From NCBI GenBank assembly GCA_038087015.1, contig JASBNA010000089.1, positions 83,788-147,787 on the forward strand: a stretch of 64,000 bases of DNA, in the 5' to 3' direction. The position numbers and the translations under genes were made by a program. The DNA is from Cerrena zonata (Eukaryota; Basidiomycota; Agaricomycetes; Polyporales; Cerrenaceae). Positions 19,314-29,259 of the stretch are shown here, piece by piece (the first letter of the stretch is position 1; every line of letters starts with the position of its first letter). The notes under the pieces were generated by a model. That model saw only the letters and a program-made list of their open reading frames with translations, had not been told where the DNA came from and did not search any database.

Positions 19314-20517
19314 ATGGATGCTTTGACCGTGAATTGGCATGCTTTGAGAGAAGCATATGAGCCTTTGAGGGTTCCCATTCTAATTGGAACTCTTCTAGTA
19401 ATAGTTGTCTCGTTATTTAAGGATGATAAAAGTAAGATTTTCACGAGTAAAGGACAGACTCTGGACAGGGAATGAAAAGAAAGACAGAATAGTTAAGCCG
19501 GTGATTAAACCAGTTCCAGATAGTTTTGATTGGAAAACTGCTGACCCATTAAAATCGTATCCTTTTAAAGAAGGACTTTACAGATTGACTATGGGTATTA
19601 AGAATTTAGACCCACAAGATTATTTGTTAGTTGAACCAGTTCATGCCGAAAGACTTCAATTGAAACAGAAACTTATGTCCAATACCCATCCTGATTATCC
19701 TCAAGGAAAGGACATTAGAAAAGAAACGGTTTTTTATAAGCCAGAAGCGGAAATGGCAGTTAAAGAATACTATGATTTTGTTCTTGACTATATGTGCACC
19801 AAATACCCAAAGCTTTATGTTAAGATTGGTAATAACCAGGTATTGAATAAAACCATAGATGAGGTTATTCCTGCTCACACCGATGATAAAACTCCGGGTG
19901 AAGATTATGTTGTACATTTATCCAAGGTGATTGATGAAGATTATATTATACTTCAAAAAGATCCAAGTCGTAGCGGAGAGAAAGATGGTGACGAATACTT
20001 TTTCAAAGCAGGTATATTTACCTTTGCTGCAGGGTTTGCTCCTTCTGAAAGATTTGATACTCCATTGTCTTATATTCATCACCCAATACCTGGGTATGAA
20101 GATAAATTGAAACCAACCATGAATCGTTTCTTTGATAAGCTTTTGCCTTTCAGGTTTGTCACCCGTTCCAATTTCTCTGTCCAAACTCATAACAAGTTTT
20201 ATGTTGATGATTCTAATAAGGGCCATAATCTTTCCGCTGATTATGAACAAAAACCTTTGGATTATGACTCTTTAGATTTTGAAAAAGATGTTCACTATAG
20301 ATCCGAAAGGCAAGTATTAACCAAATTGCCTAAATCAGGAGCAGTAGTTTTCACAATTAGAACATACTTAATCCCAATGGCTCAAATTAAAAAAGAACCA
20401 AAGGAAGTACGTGAACGTTTTATTGGTGCCATCAATGGTTTACAAGGTGACATTAGTGCTTACAAGAGGTCAAAAGAATGGGGCCCTCCTGTTATAAAAT
20501 ACTTATCAGATGATTGA
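19314..20517 (+). CDS. DUF3445 heme-dependent oxidative N-demethylase-like membrane protein, one frameshift
   Basis: Member of the DUF3445 family, related to the alpha subunit of bacterial heme-dependent oxidative N-demethylase. The role in fungi is not established. Visible blocks are FPFKEG.YRLTMGIKNL-like start of the domain, VEPVHAERL, the GDEYFFKAGIFTFAAGFAPSER segment, RSNFSVQTH, and RSERQVLTKLP..GAVVFTIRTYL near the end. The frame at 19405 begins inside a frame change. An upstream ATG at 19314 opens a frame coding a single hydrophobic anchor (RVPILIGTLLVIVVSLF), which stops at 19473-19475. One surplus base near 19468-19472 would join the two, giving about 400 residues with an N-terminal membrane anchor. 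The heme-ligand residue cannot be assigned from sequence alone. Confidence 0.7.
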
Positions 20518-20663
20518 TAAGCTTATCATAGAGCTTTTTCTATTTCTCGAAATCCTTTCAGCTCATTTTAATATCTTGCATAAATCTTATTTCTGTTAAT
20601 AGTCATTGATTTCACATTAAAATCATTATACATTATATTATATATATCCATAAAGGTAAGATC

Positions 20664-22736
20664 TTATAGTTTTTCCACCTCTTCCTTTATCTCCTCCCAA
20701 ATGTCGATATTTTTTTTAGCCCAACTGATTAAAAATCCATTGTAGGTCAATAGTATTTCATAAATGACTTTTAATTCTTTCTGATGGAATTGCTTGAAGT
20801 TTTTATCAACCTCATCAGTGATATAAGAAACATCTTCAAGCATAATCTTTTGACATTTCTCCAACAGGGTAATTTTATTTTGTAAATGTGCAATGCGTTG
20901 TCGCCTTGTTTGTTCAGGATTTTGATCAATGATCTCGGTTACATATTGAGTTATTTTCTTGAATTGATTCATTGATGGGAAGAATTTGAATTTACTTTTA
21001 TTGGCTTGCTGTGTTTCAGTTTGGTTCAGAGCAGGTTCATTGTTGGTGCTTGAAAAATCAAATTTATGATCTGTCTGAATAGCATGAGAGTTTATGGCCC
21101 CATCGATACGTGCAGACTCTTGTTCTTGTTTCAATAATTCAAAAAGATCTTCTTTCCTTGTGTTTGATCTCTGAGTCTAAAAGCTTCTGCTGACGAATTT
21201 TTCTTCTTGTATAACTATTTATGAATGTCAAAATATCCGAATATTTTACTGCCTCACCTAGAGGTTCTGAGAACTTAGTTTCCAAATCCCCAATCAATGA
21301 GTTAATCGTTATGTAGGATCGATCAAAAACTTGTCCGATTTTTTCGAAAACCATATTTAATTTAGTATTTTCTCTATCGTCAACTGAAGAATCATTAGAA
21401 AGTTTAATTTTGCTAGTTCTTGTAATTGGCAGGTCGGAAAGAATAAGTGAAAAAGAGTTGAATGCAGTACCCAATTCGGTATAGTCATTGGCTAAGCCGA
21501 TGAAATTATCCATTATTTTTTTATTGATATCATCTAAGCGAGAAGTTGCAATTATATATTCATCACCGACCGAATAATTCGACTTGTTATTTGAATCTCC
21601 ACCTCCATTTGCATCAACAGCGACTGTATTTGTTGGCGATGTCTGTCTCGAGAGTTCATTAGGTGATTCTTCTTGATCATTATTTTGTTGTGACTGTTTA
21701 CCTAGTAACTTATTAGTCTTTTTCGTAATCTTCTTCTTATTATCTTTAAAAACGGTATATTTATAGAATGGTTGCTGACCGGTAGAGGAAGATTTTCATA
21801 GAGAGGATCAGTTTTAAGCCCATTTTCGGGGTTCAGTAAGTAGATGGATTTAGGTAATTGACTCGTAATAAGGGTGATTTCATCAGACCAGTTTGCATTT
21901 GGATCTAAAAATTTTGCAAAAAATTCCAAGTTACGAATTTGCGGAATACTTAGACAATTGTTAAGAAAATTGGATAATAAACGTTTGCGGTGTTCAATCA
22001 ACTTATTCTTATTGAGATGAGTAGAGTTTATATAAGAGTAATTAGATGGCGAGCCACCTACTCCATTACTTGCAACGTTGCCATTTGCAGAGCTTCCTCC
22101 TGTACCATTAGCAACCCCTCCAGTAGATTGCAGAATATTTTGAGAGACTAGACCATTTAAAACACCAAAACCAAGAAAGTTTTTAGGAGGAATTGGAGGT
22201 ACAATCACCAAGGGAAAAACTTTGGTAAGAACATCTCTCAAACTTTCGAAATCACTATAACGCCTCCTGGTTTGAATTTCATCACTTGCATCATCTCCAT
22301 TGAGTAGTTTGATGGTATACACGATATATTTCTTCAGAGAATTCAGCATTCCTTCATTAGAGTTGCCAGCTTCGGTTATTTGAATCTTAGGATTGCTCCC
22401 TGGCCTCAAGAGCTTGGTAACCCGACTTTCGTAGTTAATATAGATCGTATTAAAGGTATCCTTATTTGGACTCGAATTAACTTCTGCTTGGTTGTTAGAA
22501 GACGAATTGTAAAGCAAGAGCGATGCATCGTCTTCAAACTTATCTCCGCCCTGTAATTCACCACCTTCCCTCTTCGTATGCCCATTACTACCTGCCTGCC
22601 GACCCAGGGAGTTTCGGTGATCACTCATCAAACTTGCAAGCCCCTGAGTATTGGAGAATGGATTGTTATCTTCTTCGTCATCAAATACCGATCCTGCTGG
22701 CTGCGTTGCTGCCGCTTGCGAAGGATCTGGTGCCAT
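20664..22736 (-). pseudogene. PX-BAR sorting nexin of the SNX41/ATG20 type, two frameshifts
   Basis: Endosomal sorting nexin that acts with Snx4/Atg24 in retrieval of SNAREs and in selective autophagy. The N-terminus is acidic with DEEDNNPF. The PX domain lies at about residues 90-280, with the phosphoinositide-binding [14 protein letters not shown] and PPIPPKNF. It carries a Gly/Ser/Asn-rich insertion (about 205-240). The [11 protein letters not shown] block is followed by a low-complexity linker and a long BAR-like helical C-terminus. The frame changes near 21764-21770 (one base short) and near 21154-21156 (one surplus base). Sequence on both sides remains coherent, for example [12 protein letters not shown] and [12 protein letters not shown]. 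The combined product would be about 690 residues. SNX41 and ATG20 cannot be separated here. Confidence 0.78.
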
Positions 22737-23044
22737 TGTCTTTGAATCTGGTTTATTACTATACTAGCCCTCAATTGAAGCTGTTGAACTAGTCAATCTC
22801 TTCTTTATCTGGGGTTAGTCGATAAGAGTAACACCTTTTTTTGGTGAGGAAGCTTTGCCGCCAGGGGATTAAGCATTAAGAATTGTGGGTGTACGGAGGC
22901 ATCATTGAGGGCATTCTTTGCAAAGGTACACGACCACCGAAAAGAAGACGAAAAAAAGCTCCAGAGGATGAAGAGATTGAAATTTATAAACAACTGAATT
23001 GAAAAACCGGTTTGTTATATCCAATCTAGAGAAACGAAGCAGAT
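22737..23044. other. Divergent intergenic region SNX41-type/NUP84
   Basis: Shared promoter space of about 300 bases between two divergent genes. No regulatory site is recognised with confidence. Confidence 0.4.
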
Positions 23045-25552
23045 ATGGAGGACGCGTTGATGAAAGTGGTTGACGCAGATGACAGGCGTGGGACTTCAAG
23101 CGAGGCAACTGGCGGTGCTGAGGTGCAATTCGCCCAAGTGCTTGAGAACTTCCAGGCTGGAAACAAGGATGATCCATTCGTTTTGATCCAAGAATTCAAA
23201 TCCATTAGTGCTCAGAAGGCTTTGCAAGTGGCCAGCCAAATGGGCGAAGCCCCTGATCTTGAAACCCGGTTGGAGTTTGAAAACTGGGATCTTGAAACTA
23301 GATTGTGGAACTTGGTAGAAACCTTATACTCATATAGATTATCCAAGGAAAGCCAGGAAGAACCAATTCCTGAATACAAGTTTTCGTCATTCCATGTTAA
23401 GCGTGAAAACTGGCTTAGGCAAAACCCAAAGATCAAAGAACTTTCTTTAATTATCTATTGGCTCCAAGAGAACTCTAAGACTATAAGTATTTCTGATGAA
23501 AAAGTTGAAACTAATGGGAAATGGCAAAACACCAGAATCAAAATTAGTAACAATGACTTATCTGCATTGACCGGTAAAGATGATCAAACCTTGATTGATA
23601 ATTTAGACTCTGATGCCCCTTTAAGGTCAGATAAAGATATTGATCCTCAAGATGACTCGGTTGATTCCAAGAACTTTTCACTCATTTATAAATTGGTAAT
23701 TGCGAATAGAATAGAAGAAGCCATTGATTTGGCAAACAGTACTGGGAATTTCACTCTCGCTTTAATCTTGCTTGGTGCCAAACAAGATTATATCGATCCA
23801 ATAGTTGATAAAGAAACATTACTTAATAAAGAAAGTGATATGCTTGTTGATGTAAGTGGATTGGAAAATAGTGAGGAAGTAGCATCGGGATTGAAACATA
23901 AATTATTGTGGATTAAAACTGTTTATAAGCTTTCTCAACTGCCTAATCTTAACCCCTATGAAAAATTGATTTATAAATTTTTAAGTGGTAATGATATTAG
24001 TAAGAATTTAAAAGCTGCATCTTTGAATTGGGAAGAGCATCTTTTACTATATTTGAATCAGTTGTTTATGCATAATTTACAAACTTTCATTACTTCTCGT
24101 TTATCACCTCAAGAACAAGAACAAGAAAATCTTGCATTCCCAGTAATCAACCCTCAATTCAATACTATCAACGGTATATTGAACTCATTACTGCTGGCTG
24201 ATAATGAAATCTCCGAACAAAGTACTCATCCAATTAGAATAATACTAGGTAGTTTAATGATTGACCAAGTTCCTCAATTCTTATCTAATTCGGTCAAATC
24301 GATTACTAAATCTCCAGATGCTTTAATTAATCAATTTCTTTCAAGAATTATTATTCATTTAGCAATCTTTTTATTATACGTCGATAACACTGTTTTGTTG
24401 GCTGGGAAAACAATCACTAAATTGATTACTTTTTATATTTCCAAATTGCAAAGTGGTGGTTATAATTCTCAAATTCCAATATATTTATCCTTCATTCCAG
24501 ATGAAAAAGATGCTAGAGAGTGTTATTCATTATTTCTTTCAACTATTGTTGATCCAGAAGAAAGAGCTAAACAAATACGCTTGGTTAAAAGATTAGCCAA
24601 TTTAATAATAATCATAACACAATCACGGATGAATCTTCAGGCAACTACCACTAGCACAGAAGATTTTGTCGAAAATGAAGATAAGATGGTGAATGTTTTC
24701 AGAAGAACCGTTGAGCGTGTAATGAATGAAACAGAAAAATATTATACCCCAACGAATCAAATTTCAATTGATTCATATGGATCAGATGAATCCGAAATTA
24801 ATTCAATCGATCTTAAGGTCTTCAATGCTGTTGAATGGTTCTACGGTAGTAACATGTATGAAGATGCTATATTGTCTTCCTTGGTTGTTATTCGTAGATT
24901 TTTATTGACAGGTAGATTATCAAGTTTGAAACACTTTGCCCGCGGTAAAGATTTCAAGGCATTAATTAAAAGTTATGATGCTGATTTCTACACTAAATCT
25001 TTAGGCAGTAATGATTTTGTCTCATCTATTACCGATGAAAGTAAAGAAGAATTACTACAATACTCATCTTTGGTGGAAGGATTACAATTTTTGGATGATT
25101 GGACTTCATTTTTAACAAACAATAAAATTAATGGATCTTCTCAAAGATTATTCTGGCAATCGCCAGATATTGAAAAGTCAATTGAAAAAGTGACTAGTAA
25201 AATTAATGGTTTAATCATTCAATGGTTTAAAGATTTAATTCAATCAACAAACTTGGATGAAAAGGAAAAATCGATATTTGATGAAATCAGATCAATATAC
25301 GTTCCTTATTTGATAATGGAATTGATCAAGATATACGAAGTTGCTAGATATAGAGACTGGAAATACATTAAGAAAGCATTTAAATTAATAAGTGACGTTG
25401 CTAATGAAGAAGAAAATGACTATTTGAAATGCTTCCTTCGTTGTGGTAGATTAAATGAATTCGTTAAGAGATCGGGAGAACTAGCAGTAGTGGCGAGTGA
25501 ACGAGGTATTAATGGGATTTTCCCAAAGTCAAATCAAAAGCTCGAAATCTAA
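23045..25552 (+). CDS. NUP84: Nucleoporin Nup84 (Nup107 family)
   Basis: Scaffold subunit of the Y-shaped Nup84 complex of the nuclear pore outer ring, needed for pore assembly and mRNA export. The 835-residue product is almost wholly alpha-helical, as in the ACE1-type Nup107/Nup84 fold. Family likeness is clear in ENWDLETRLWNLVETLYSYRL (about 79-99), REENWLRQNP-like spacing near 120, the trunk repeat IANRIEEAIDLANSTGNF..LALILLGA, and the crown around LLWIKTVYKLS. It is longer than the S. cerevisiae protein (726). An acidic linker (about 165-205) accounts for part of the difference. The start is the first ATG. The frame is intact. Confidence 0.92.
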   Translation: MEDALMKVVDADDRRGTSSEATGGAEVQFAQVLENFQAGNKDDPFVLIQEFKSISAQKALQVASQMGEAPDLETRLEFENWDLETRLWNLVETLYSYRLSKESQEEPIPEYKFSSFHVKRENWLRQNPKIKELSLIIYWLQENSKTISISDEKVETNGKWQNTRIKISNNDLSALTGKDDQTLIDNLDSDAPLRSDKDIDPQDDSVDSKNFSLIYKLVIANRIEEAIDLANSTGNFTLALILLGAKQDYIDPIVDKETLLNKESDMLVDVSGLENSEEVASGLKHKLLWIKTVYKLSQLPNLNPYEKLIYKFLSGNDISKNLKAASLNWEEHLLLYLNQLFMHNLQTFITSRLSPQEQEQENLAFPVINPQFNTINGILNSLLLADNEISEQSTHPIRIILGSLMIDQVPQFLSNSVKSITKSPDALINQFLSRIIIHLAIFLLYVDNTVLLAGKTITKLITFYISKLQSGGYNSQIPIYLSFIPDEKDARECYSLFLSTIVDPEERAKQIRLVKRLANLIIIITQSRMNLQATTTSTEDFVENEDKMVNVFRRTVERVMNETEKYYTPTNQISIDSYGSDESEINSIDLKVFNAVEWFYGSNMYEDAILSSLVVIRRFLLTGRLSSLKHFARGKDFKALIKSYDADFYTKSLGSNDFVSSITDESKEELLQYSSLVEGLQFLDDWTSFLTNNKINGSSQRLFWQSPDIEKSIEKVTSKINGLIIQWFKDLIQSTNLDEKEKSIFDEIRSIYVPYLIMELIKIYEVARYRDWKYIKKAFKLISDVANEEENDYLKCFLRCGRLNEFVKRSGELAVVASERGINGIFPKSNQKLEI

Positions 25553-25665
25553 TCATTGAGTGTGTGTGTACTAAAGATTGTAATATATAGATTCTACATT
25601 AATAGAATTCGATAAAAAAAAAATTAACATTTCATTTTACTTTACTTATACAAGATTTGATTTTT

Positions 25666-26949
25666 TTAATTCAAAGTGGAAGCTTTTTCATACAATAAAT
25701 CAACCACATTGGACAAATTTTTGACCAAATCCAATGAAGCTTCATAAGAAGCATCTTTTCTTGGTTCATCATAAATGATTAACCATCCATTACCTTGATC
25801 TAAAACCCCGTAGAAAACTTTATCTAAAATCATTTGCGATAATTTACCTTCAACTTGTTGTAAATTCAAACCAATACTTTTAGAGATATGAGATAATTCG
25901 ACAACTGAGTAAGATTCAATAATTTTTAACAAGTTTTGTTCCAATAAATTATCGTATAATGCATTGAAATGAGTTTTAATGATAGGATCAGATTTTAATT
26001 CAGAAGAGAAAGTAATTAATGAGTTTTCAAATTCTTTCAAAGATCTATTGGCATACGCGGTAGCTGTTGATTTCATGGCATCGATATCCTTAGATTGATA
26101 TTTAAGAACATTTTTACTATTCAATATAGAATTAACATCATCAATTAAATTCAACATAATTTTGGTTAATAACATGTATTTCAAAACAACGATTGCACGA
26201 GAATCTTCTTGCATATTATAACCTTCGAAAGATTCAAAGAAATAAGAAAAGGCAGTTTTATAATCTTTATCTTCGGCATTCAAAATACCACTTTGACAAT
26301 CTAATTCAGCTTGTAACAATGTAGGACAGTAGATCGAGTTGGCAGATGTTCTTGCACTAGTCAATGAAGCTCTTGATTTTGGGATGTTTCTTAATGCATG
26401 ATAAATTTTAGATTCTAATAATTGAACTTCAACTAATGAAGATTTATCATCTAATTTTTTATATTCTCTTAATAGATCAGTTATTAATTTTAATGCTTCT
26501 TGATACAATCCTTTCTCATATAATGAAGAAGATAATTTCAATTGCAAATATTGTCTCAAAAAGGATAATTTACTAGCAACTGCCCATTCGATACTTTCTT
26601 TAATAGCTTGGATTTGCAAATCAACAACATTAGGAATGGTATCGAAATCTTCAATGAGTGTTCTGACAATCTTAGCAGTTTTCAGTTTGGCAAAATTACC
26701 TAAAACACTTCTGGAATCAGTAATTAATTGAGCCAAATCTTGTGGTTGGCCTTCTCCTTGATAAATCTTACCCAACTCTATAATGGCAGCCTCTTGTTCT
26801 TGTAAGAGTTTATTGTTTGATTTAGTATCATCTTGATCTTCCGAAGGCCTGGTGGCAATTATAGACTTATACTTGGTCTCAGCAACTTGGAAATTGCCTT
26901 TAGAGCTAGCTACTCTAGCTTCTTCCAAAATTGGTGATGGTTCGGACAT
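25666..26949 (-). CDS. RPN6: 26S proteasome lid subunit Rpn6
   Basis: Non-ATPase subunit of the 19S lid that clamps lid to 20S core and is required for proteasome assembly. The 427-residue product (S. cerevisiae 434) has TPR-like helical repeats followed by a PCI domain with winged helix near the C-terminus (IESYSVVELSHISKSIGLNLQQVEGKL, then VFYGVLDQGNGWLIIYD). The ATG at 26949 (MSEPSPILEEARVAS) is chosen; the extension to 26964 begins at GTG. A GAAGGCAAAT element lies about 180 bases upstream, fitting Rpn4-type control. NUP84 converges on it with 113 bases between stops. Confidence 0.95.
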   Translation of the reverse strand: MSEPSPILEEARVASSKGNFQVAETKYKSIIATRPSEDQDDTKSNNKLLQEQEAAIIELGKIYQGEGQPQDLAQLITDSRSVLGNFAKLKTAKIVRTLIEDFDTIPNVVDLQIQAIKESIEWAVASKLSFLRQYLQLKLSSSLYEKGLYQEALKLITDLLREYKKLDDKSSLVEVQLLESKIYHALRNIPKSRASLTSARTSANSIYCPTLLQAELDCQSGILNAEDKDYKTAFSYFFESFEGYNMQEDSRAIVVLKYMLLTKIMLNLIDDVNSILNSKNVLKYQSKDIDAMKSTATAYANRSLKEFENSLITFSSELKSDPIIKTHFNALYDNLLEQNLLKIIESYSVVELSHISKSIGLNLQQVEGKLSQMILDKVFYGVLDQGNGWLIIYDEPRKDASYEASLDLVKNLSNVVDLLYEKASTLN

Positions 26950-27128
26950 TTTGGTCTTTTTCACTTACAAACTCTTCTTGTTCAGTAGAAATATAAAGGG
27001 GGAAACTTCAATTTATCAACCAGAACTACCAATTGATCTTCAAGGTTAAGTATTCACTTCAAATTGAATGATTTCTTCGAATAACTTGCAAAGTAAGTGA
27101 CATGGAGTTTGACTATCGTTGATTTTCC

Positions 27129-27138
27129 ATTTGCCTTC
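27129..27138 (-). promoter_or_regulatory. Candida-type proteasome (Rpn4) element
   Basis: GAAGGCAAAT on the minus strand, 180 bases upstream of the RPN6 ATG. In C. albicans the proteasome-gene element is GAAGGCAAAA, whereas S. cerevisiae uses GGTGGCAAA. The match is 9 of 10 with position and orientation as expected. It lies in the divergent space shared with OMS1. Confidence 0.6.
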
Positions 27139-27272
27139 AGAGGAAAAGAGCGAGACTTGAGGTTTCGGTTAAAACACGACATTTTTTTGTTTTGAAAAAA
27201 AAAAAAATGAATGTTTCTTGAAGTTTAAAGTCTATCAGAACCAACGATATCAAAGCAAATATCAACTGTTCA

Positions 27273-28724
27273 ATGTTAGCAAGAAGTCTTATAAGACTGG
27301 GTGCCCATGCCTCGAGGCTGGGTGTATTCGGTGTAGGCTCGGTGGGACTTGGCATGGGAAGAACAAGGATTCCGATGGTGAAGAGCATCTCTAGGAACAG
27401 TCCGATAATATCTATGATTAGATTATATTCCCGAGACCCTTTTCCTATTAATCATAGAGAAGCCCAGGAGAAGAAGGAGATGGAAAACATGCCGAAATGG
27501 CGTCAATGGGCCTTCTATGTTCAAACCAAGGAATTCAAAAAGGGAATGACTGTTTATTACATTGGTGGGATGATTGCATTATTTGTTACCTTTTATTTTT
27601 ATATGAGAGACAGATATTATGAGGATAAACAGATTCGTTTCATTAAGAAGAAGTATAGAGAAGATCCAGATTCCTTATCAGAATATGAATATTTGAAGTT
27701 GAAAGCTTTAAGTGGAGAGAGAATGAGACCAAGAGAAGAAAAGAAGTTTAAGTATTATCAAGCAATGAGAAAGGAGTTTAGAAGAAAGCACTTTTTTGAT
27801 CAAGAAGCTGTCTTTGAGCCAATCCCAGAAGAATTAGAAGAGTGGTATGATAAGCAGTATAAATTCAACAGCAAGGCCAAAGTACCTGATTTGGAAAACA
27901 AACGTGATGAGATTAAACAACCTTTGATCGAAGAACTTGATAAGGCAGAAGCCAATGCTGAACCAGAAGAATATACCAATGCCACTAATCCAAAGATTGT
28001 TTCTGCTGAAGATACTACTGATTTTTTTGATGATATTGCTGAAGAATATGATGATGAAATCAAATGGGAAGAAAGAGGTATTCTTATGGGGGGTCGTCGT
28101 AAATGGTTAATGAAACAACTTCGTGGTGATGTATTAGAAGTTGCATGTGGGACCGGTAGAAATTTACCATATTTAAAACCACAAGAAGTTGATTCAATTA
28201 CCTTTTTAGATTCGTCTAAAAAAATGGTTGAAATAACCCAACAAAAATTTAGAAAAGAATATCCAAAATATGCTAAAGCAGCTTTTGTTGTTGGTAAAGC
28301 AGAAGAATTGGTTGATTTGGCTAGTAAAAGTGAATATCCTGTGAAGTATGATACTATTATCGAATCCTTTGGATTATGTGCTCACGAAGATCCGGTAAAG
28401 GCATTACAAAATATGGAAAAATTATTAAAACCAAATGGTAGAATTGTTTTATTAGAACATGGTAGAGGTACTTGGGATTTCATTAATAATCATTTAGATT
28501 TCCGTGCTGAAAAAAGAATGAAAACTTGGAAATGTAGACATAATTTAGATATCGGTGAAATCATTGATGATTCTGGTTTAGATATCACTTATGAAAAGAG
28601 AGCCATTTTCGGATCTATTTGGATGTTGGTTTGTAAAAGACCTGAAGATCCAATGGCTTTGGAAGAAAAACCATTTGTTAATAAATTATTTGGTTCTGAT
28701 ATTACCACAGTTAAAAAGAACTAA
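27273..28724 (+). CDS. OMS1: Mitochondrial methyltransferase-like protein Oms1
   Basis: Mitochondrial inner-membrane protein with a class I AdoMet methyltransferase fold, known in yeast as a multicopy suppressor of oxa1 defects. The substrate is not settled. The 483-residue product (S. cerevisiae 471) has an Arg-rich, acid-free N-terminus typical of a presequence (MLARSLIRLGAHASRLG). A single membrane segment follows near residues 93-111 (MTVYYIGGMIALFVTFYFYM), then a charged linker. The methyltransferase domain has motif I VLEVACGTGRNLPYL (about 288-302), the acidic motif around TFLDSSKKM, and the ALQNMEKLLKPNGRIVLLEHGRG block. The frame is intact. Confidence 0.92.
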   Translation: MLARSLIRLGAHASRLGVFGVGSVGLGMGRTRIPMVKSISRNSPIISMIRLYSRDPFPINHREAQEKKEMENMPKWRQWAFYVQTKEFKKGMTVYYIGGMIALFVTFYFYMRDRYYEDKQIRFIKKKYREDPDSLSEYEYLKLKALSGERMRPREEKKFKYYQAMRKEFRRKHFFDQEAVFEPIPEELEEWYDKQYKFNSKAKVPDLENKRDEIKQPLIEELDKAEANAEPEEYTNATNPKIVSAEDTTDFFDDIAEEYDDEIKWEERGILMGGRRKWLMKQLRGDVLEVACGTGRNLPYLKPQEVDSITFLDSSKKMVEITQQKFRKEYPKYAKAAFVVGKAEELVDLASKSEYPVKYDTIIESFGLCAHEDPVKALQNMEKLLKPNGRIVLLEHGRGTWDFINNHLDFRAEKRMKTWKCRHNLDIGEIIDDSGLDITYEKRAIFGSIWMLVCKRPEDPMALEEKPFVNKLFGSDITTVKKN

Positions 28725-28776
28725 TATTCTTGTATATATACATATATATGTTAATAATCATGTAAATATCTTTAAA

Positions 28777-29145
28777 TCACAAGTAGACTCCTTCATCTTC
28801 TTTCGATATTGGTTTCTCTTCGTTGATCAAACCTCTTTTAGTCAACTCAATGTTCAAAGTATGAATACGTTCACGTTGATTTGAAATGACTGGCATGTTT
28901 TCCTCAATTGATTCTTGAAACAATGTCAAGTCCCCTTTCAAGTCATCTAGCTTCCCCTGATTGGTTTCCTTTTTCAAATTTTCCTTAACAGTGCTGATTT
29001 CTTGTTCAAGTATCAAATTAGTCTCTTCAAGTTTTGAAATCGAATTTTCTAATTGCACCTTTAGCGAAAACAAATTAGAATCACCCAAATCCGCTATGGC
29101 TTCTTTGAAATCATTTATATCTATTGGTTTGGATGAACTTGACAT
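28777..29145 (-). CDS. TMA17: Proteasome assembly chaperone Tma17/Adc17
   Basis: Small coiled-coil chaperone that pairs Rpt6 and Rpt3 during assembly of the proteasomal ATPase ring and is induced under proteotoxic stress in S. cerevisiae. The 122-residue product aligns with yeast Tma17 (150): PIDINDFKEAIADLGDSNLF...LENSISKLEETN matches the yeast PIQIEEFKTAISG...IENSINHLQRSN. A second block, DLTLFQESIEEN..VISNQRERI, matches yeast LALYKDSVREN. The ATG at 29145 is chosen because the in-frame stretch upstream (to 29307) overlaps the MRF1 promoter and start and does not look like family sequence. The divergent spacing to MRF1 is 114 bases. No Rpn4 element is seen in that short gap. Confidence 0.8.
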   Translation of the reverse strand: MSSSSKPIDINDFKEAIADLGDSNLFSLKVQLENSISKLEETNLILEQEISTVKENLKKETNQGKLDDLKGDLTLFQESIEENMPVISNQRERIHTLNIELTKRGLINEEKPISKEDEGVYL

Positions 29146-29259
29146 ACTTGTTGGGGAATAAGTGGAATATTGAAGTAAGTCTAAAATTTTTTTTCTTCTC
29201 AAAAAAACCATTTCACATTGAAAATTTTCAATTAAATCGACTTGATTGCAGCATACGCC

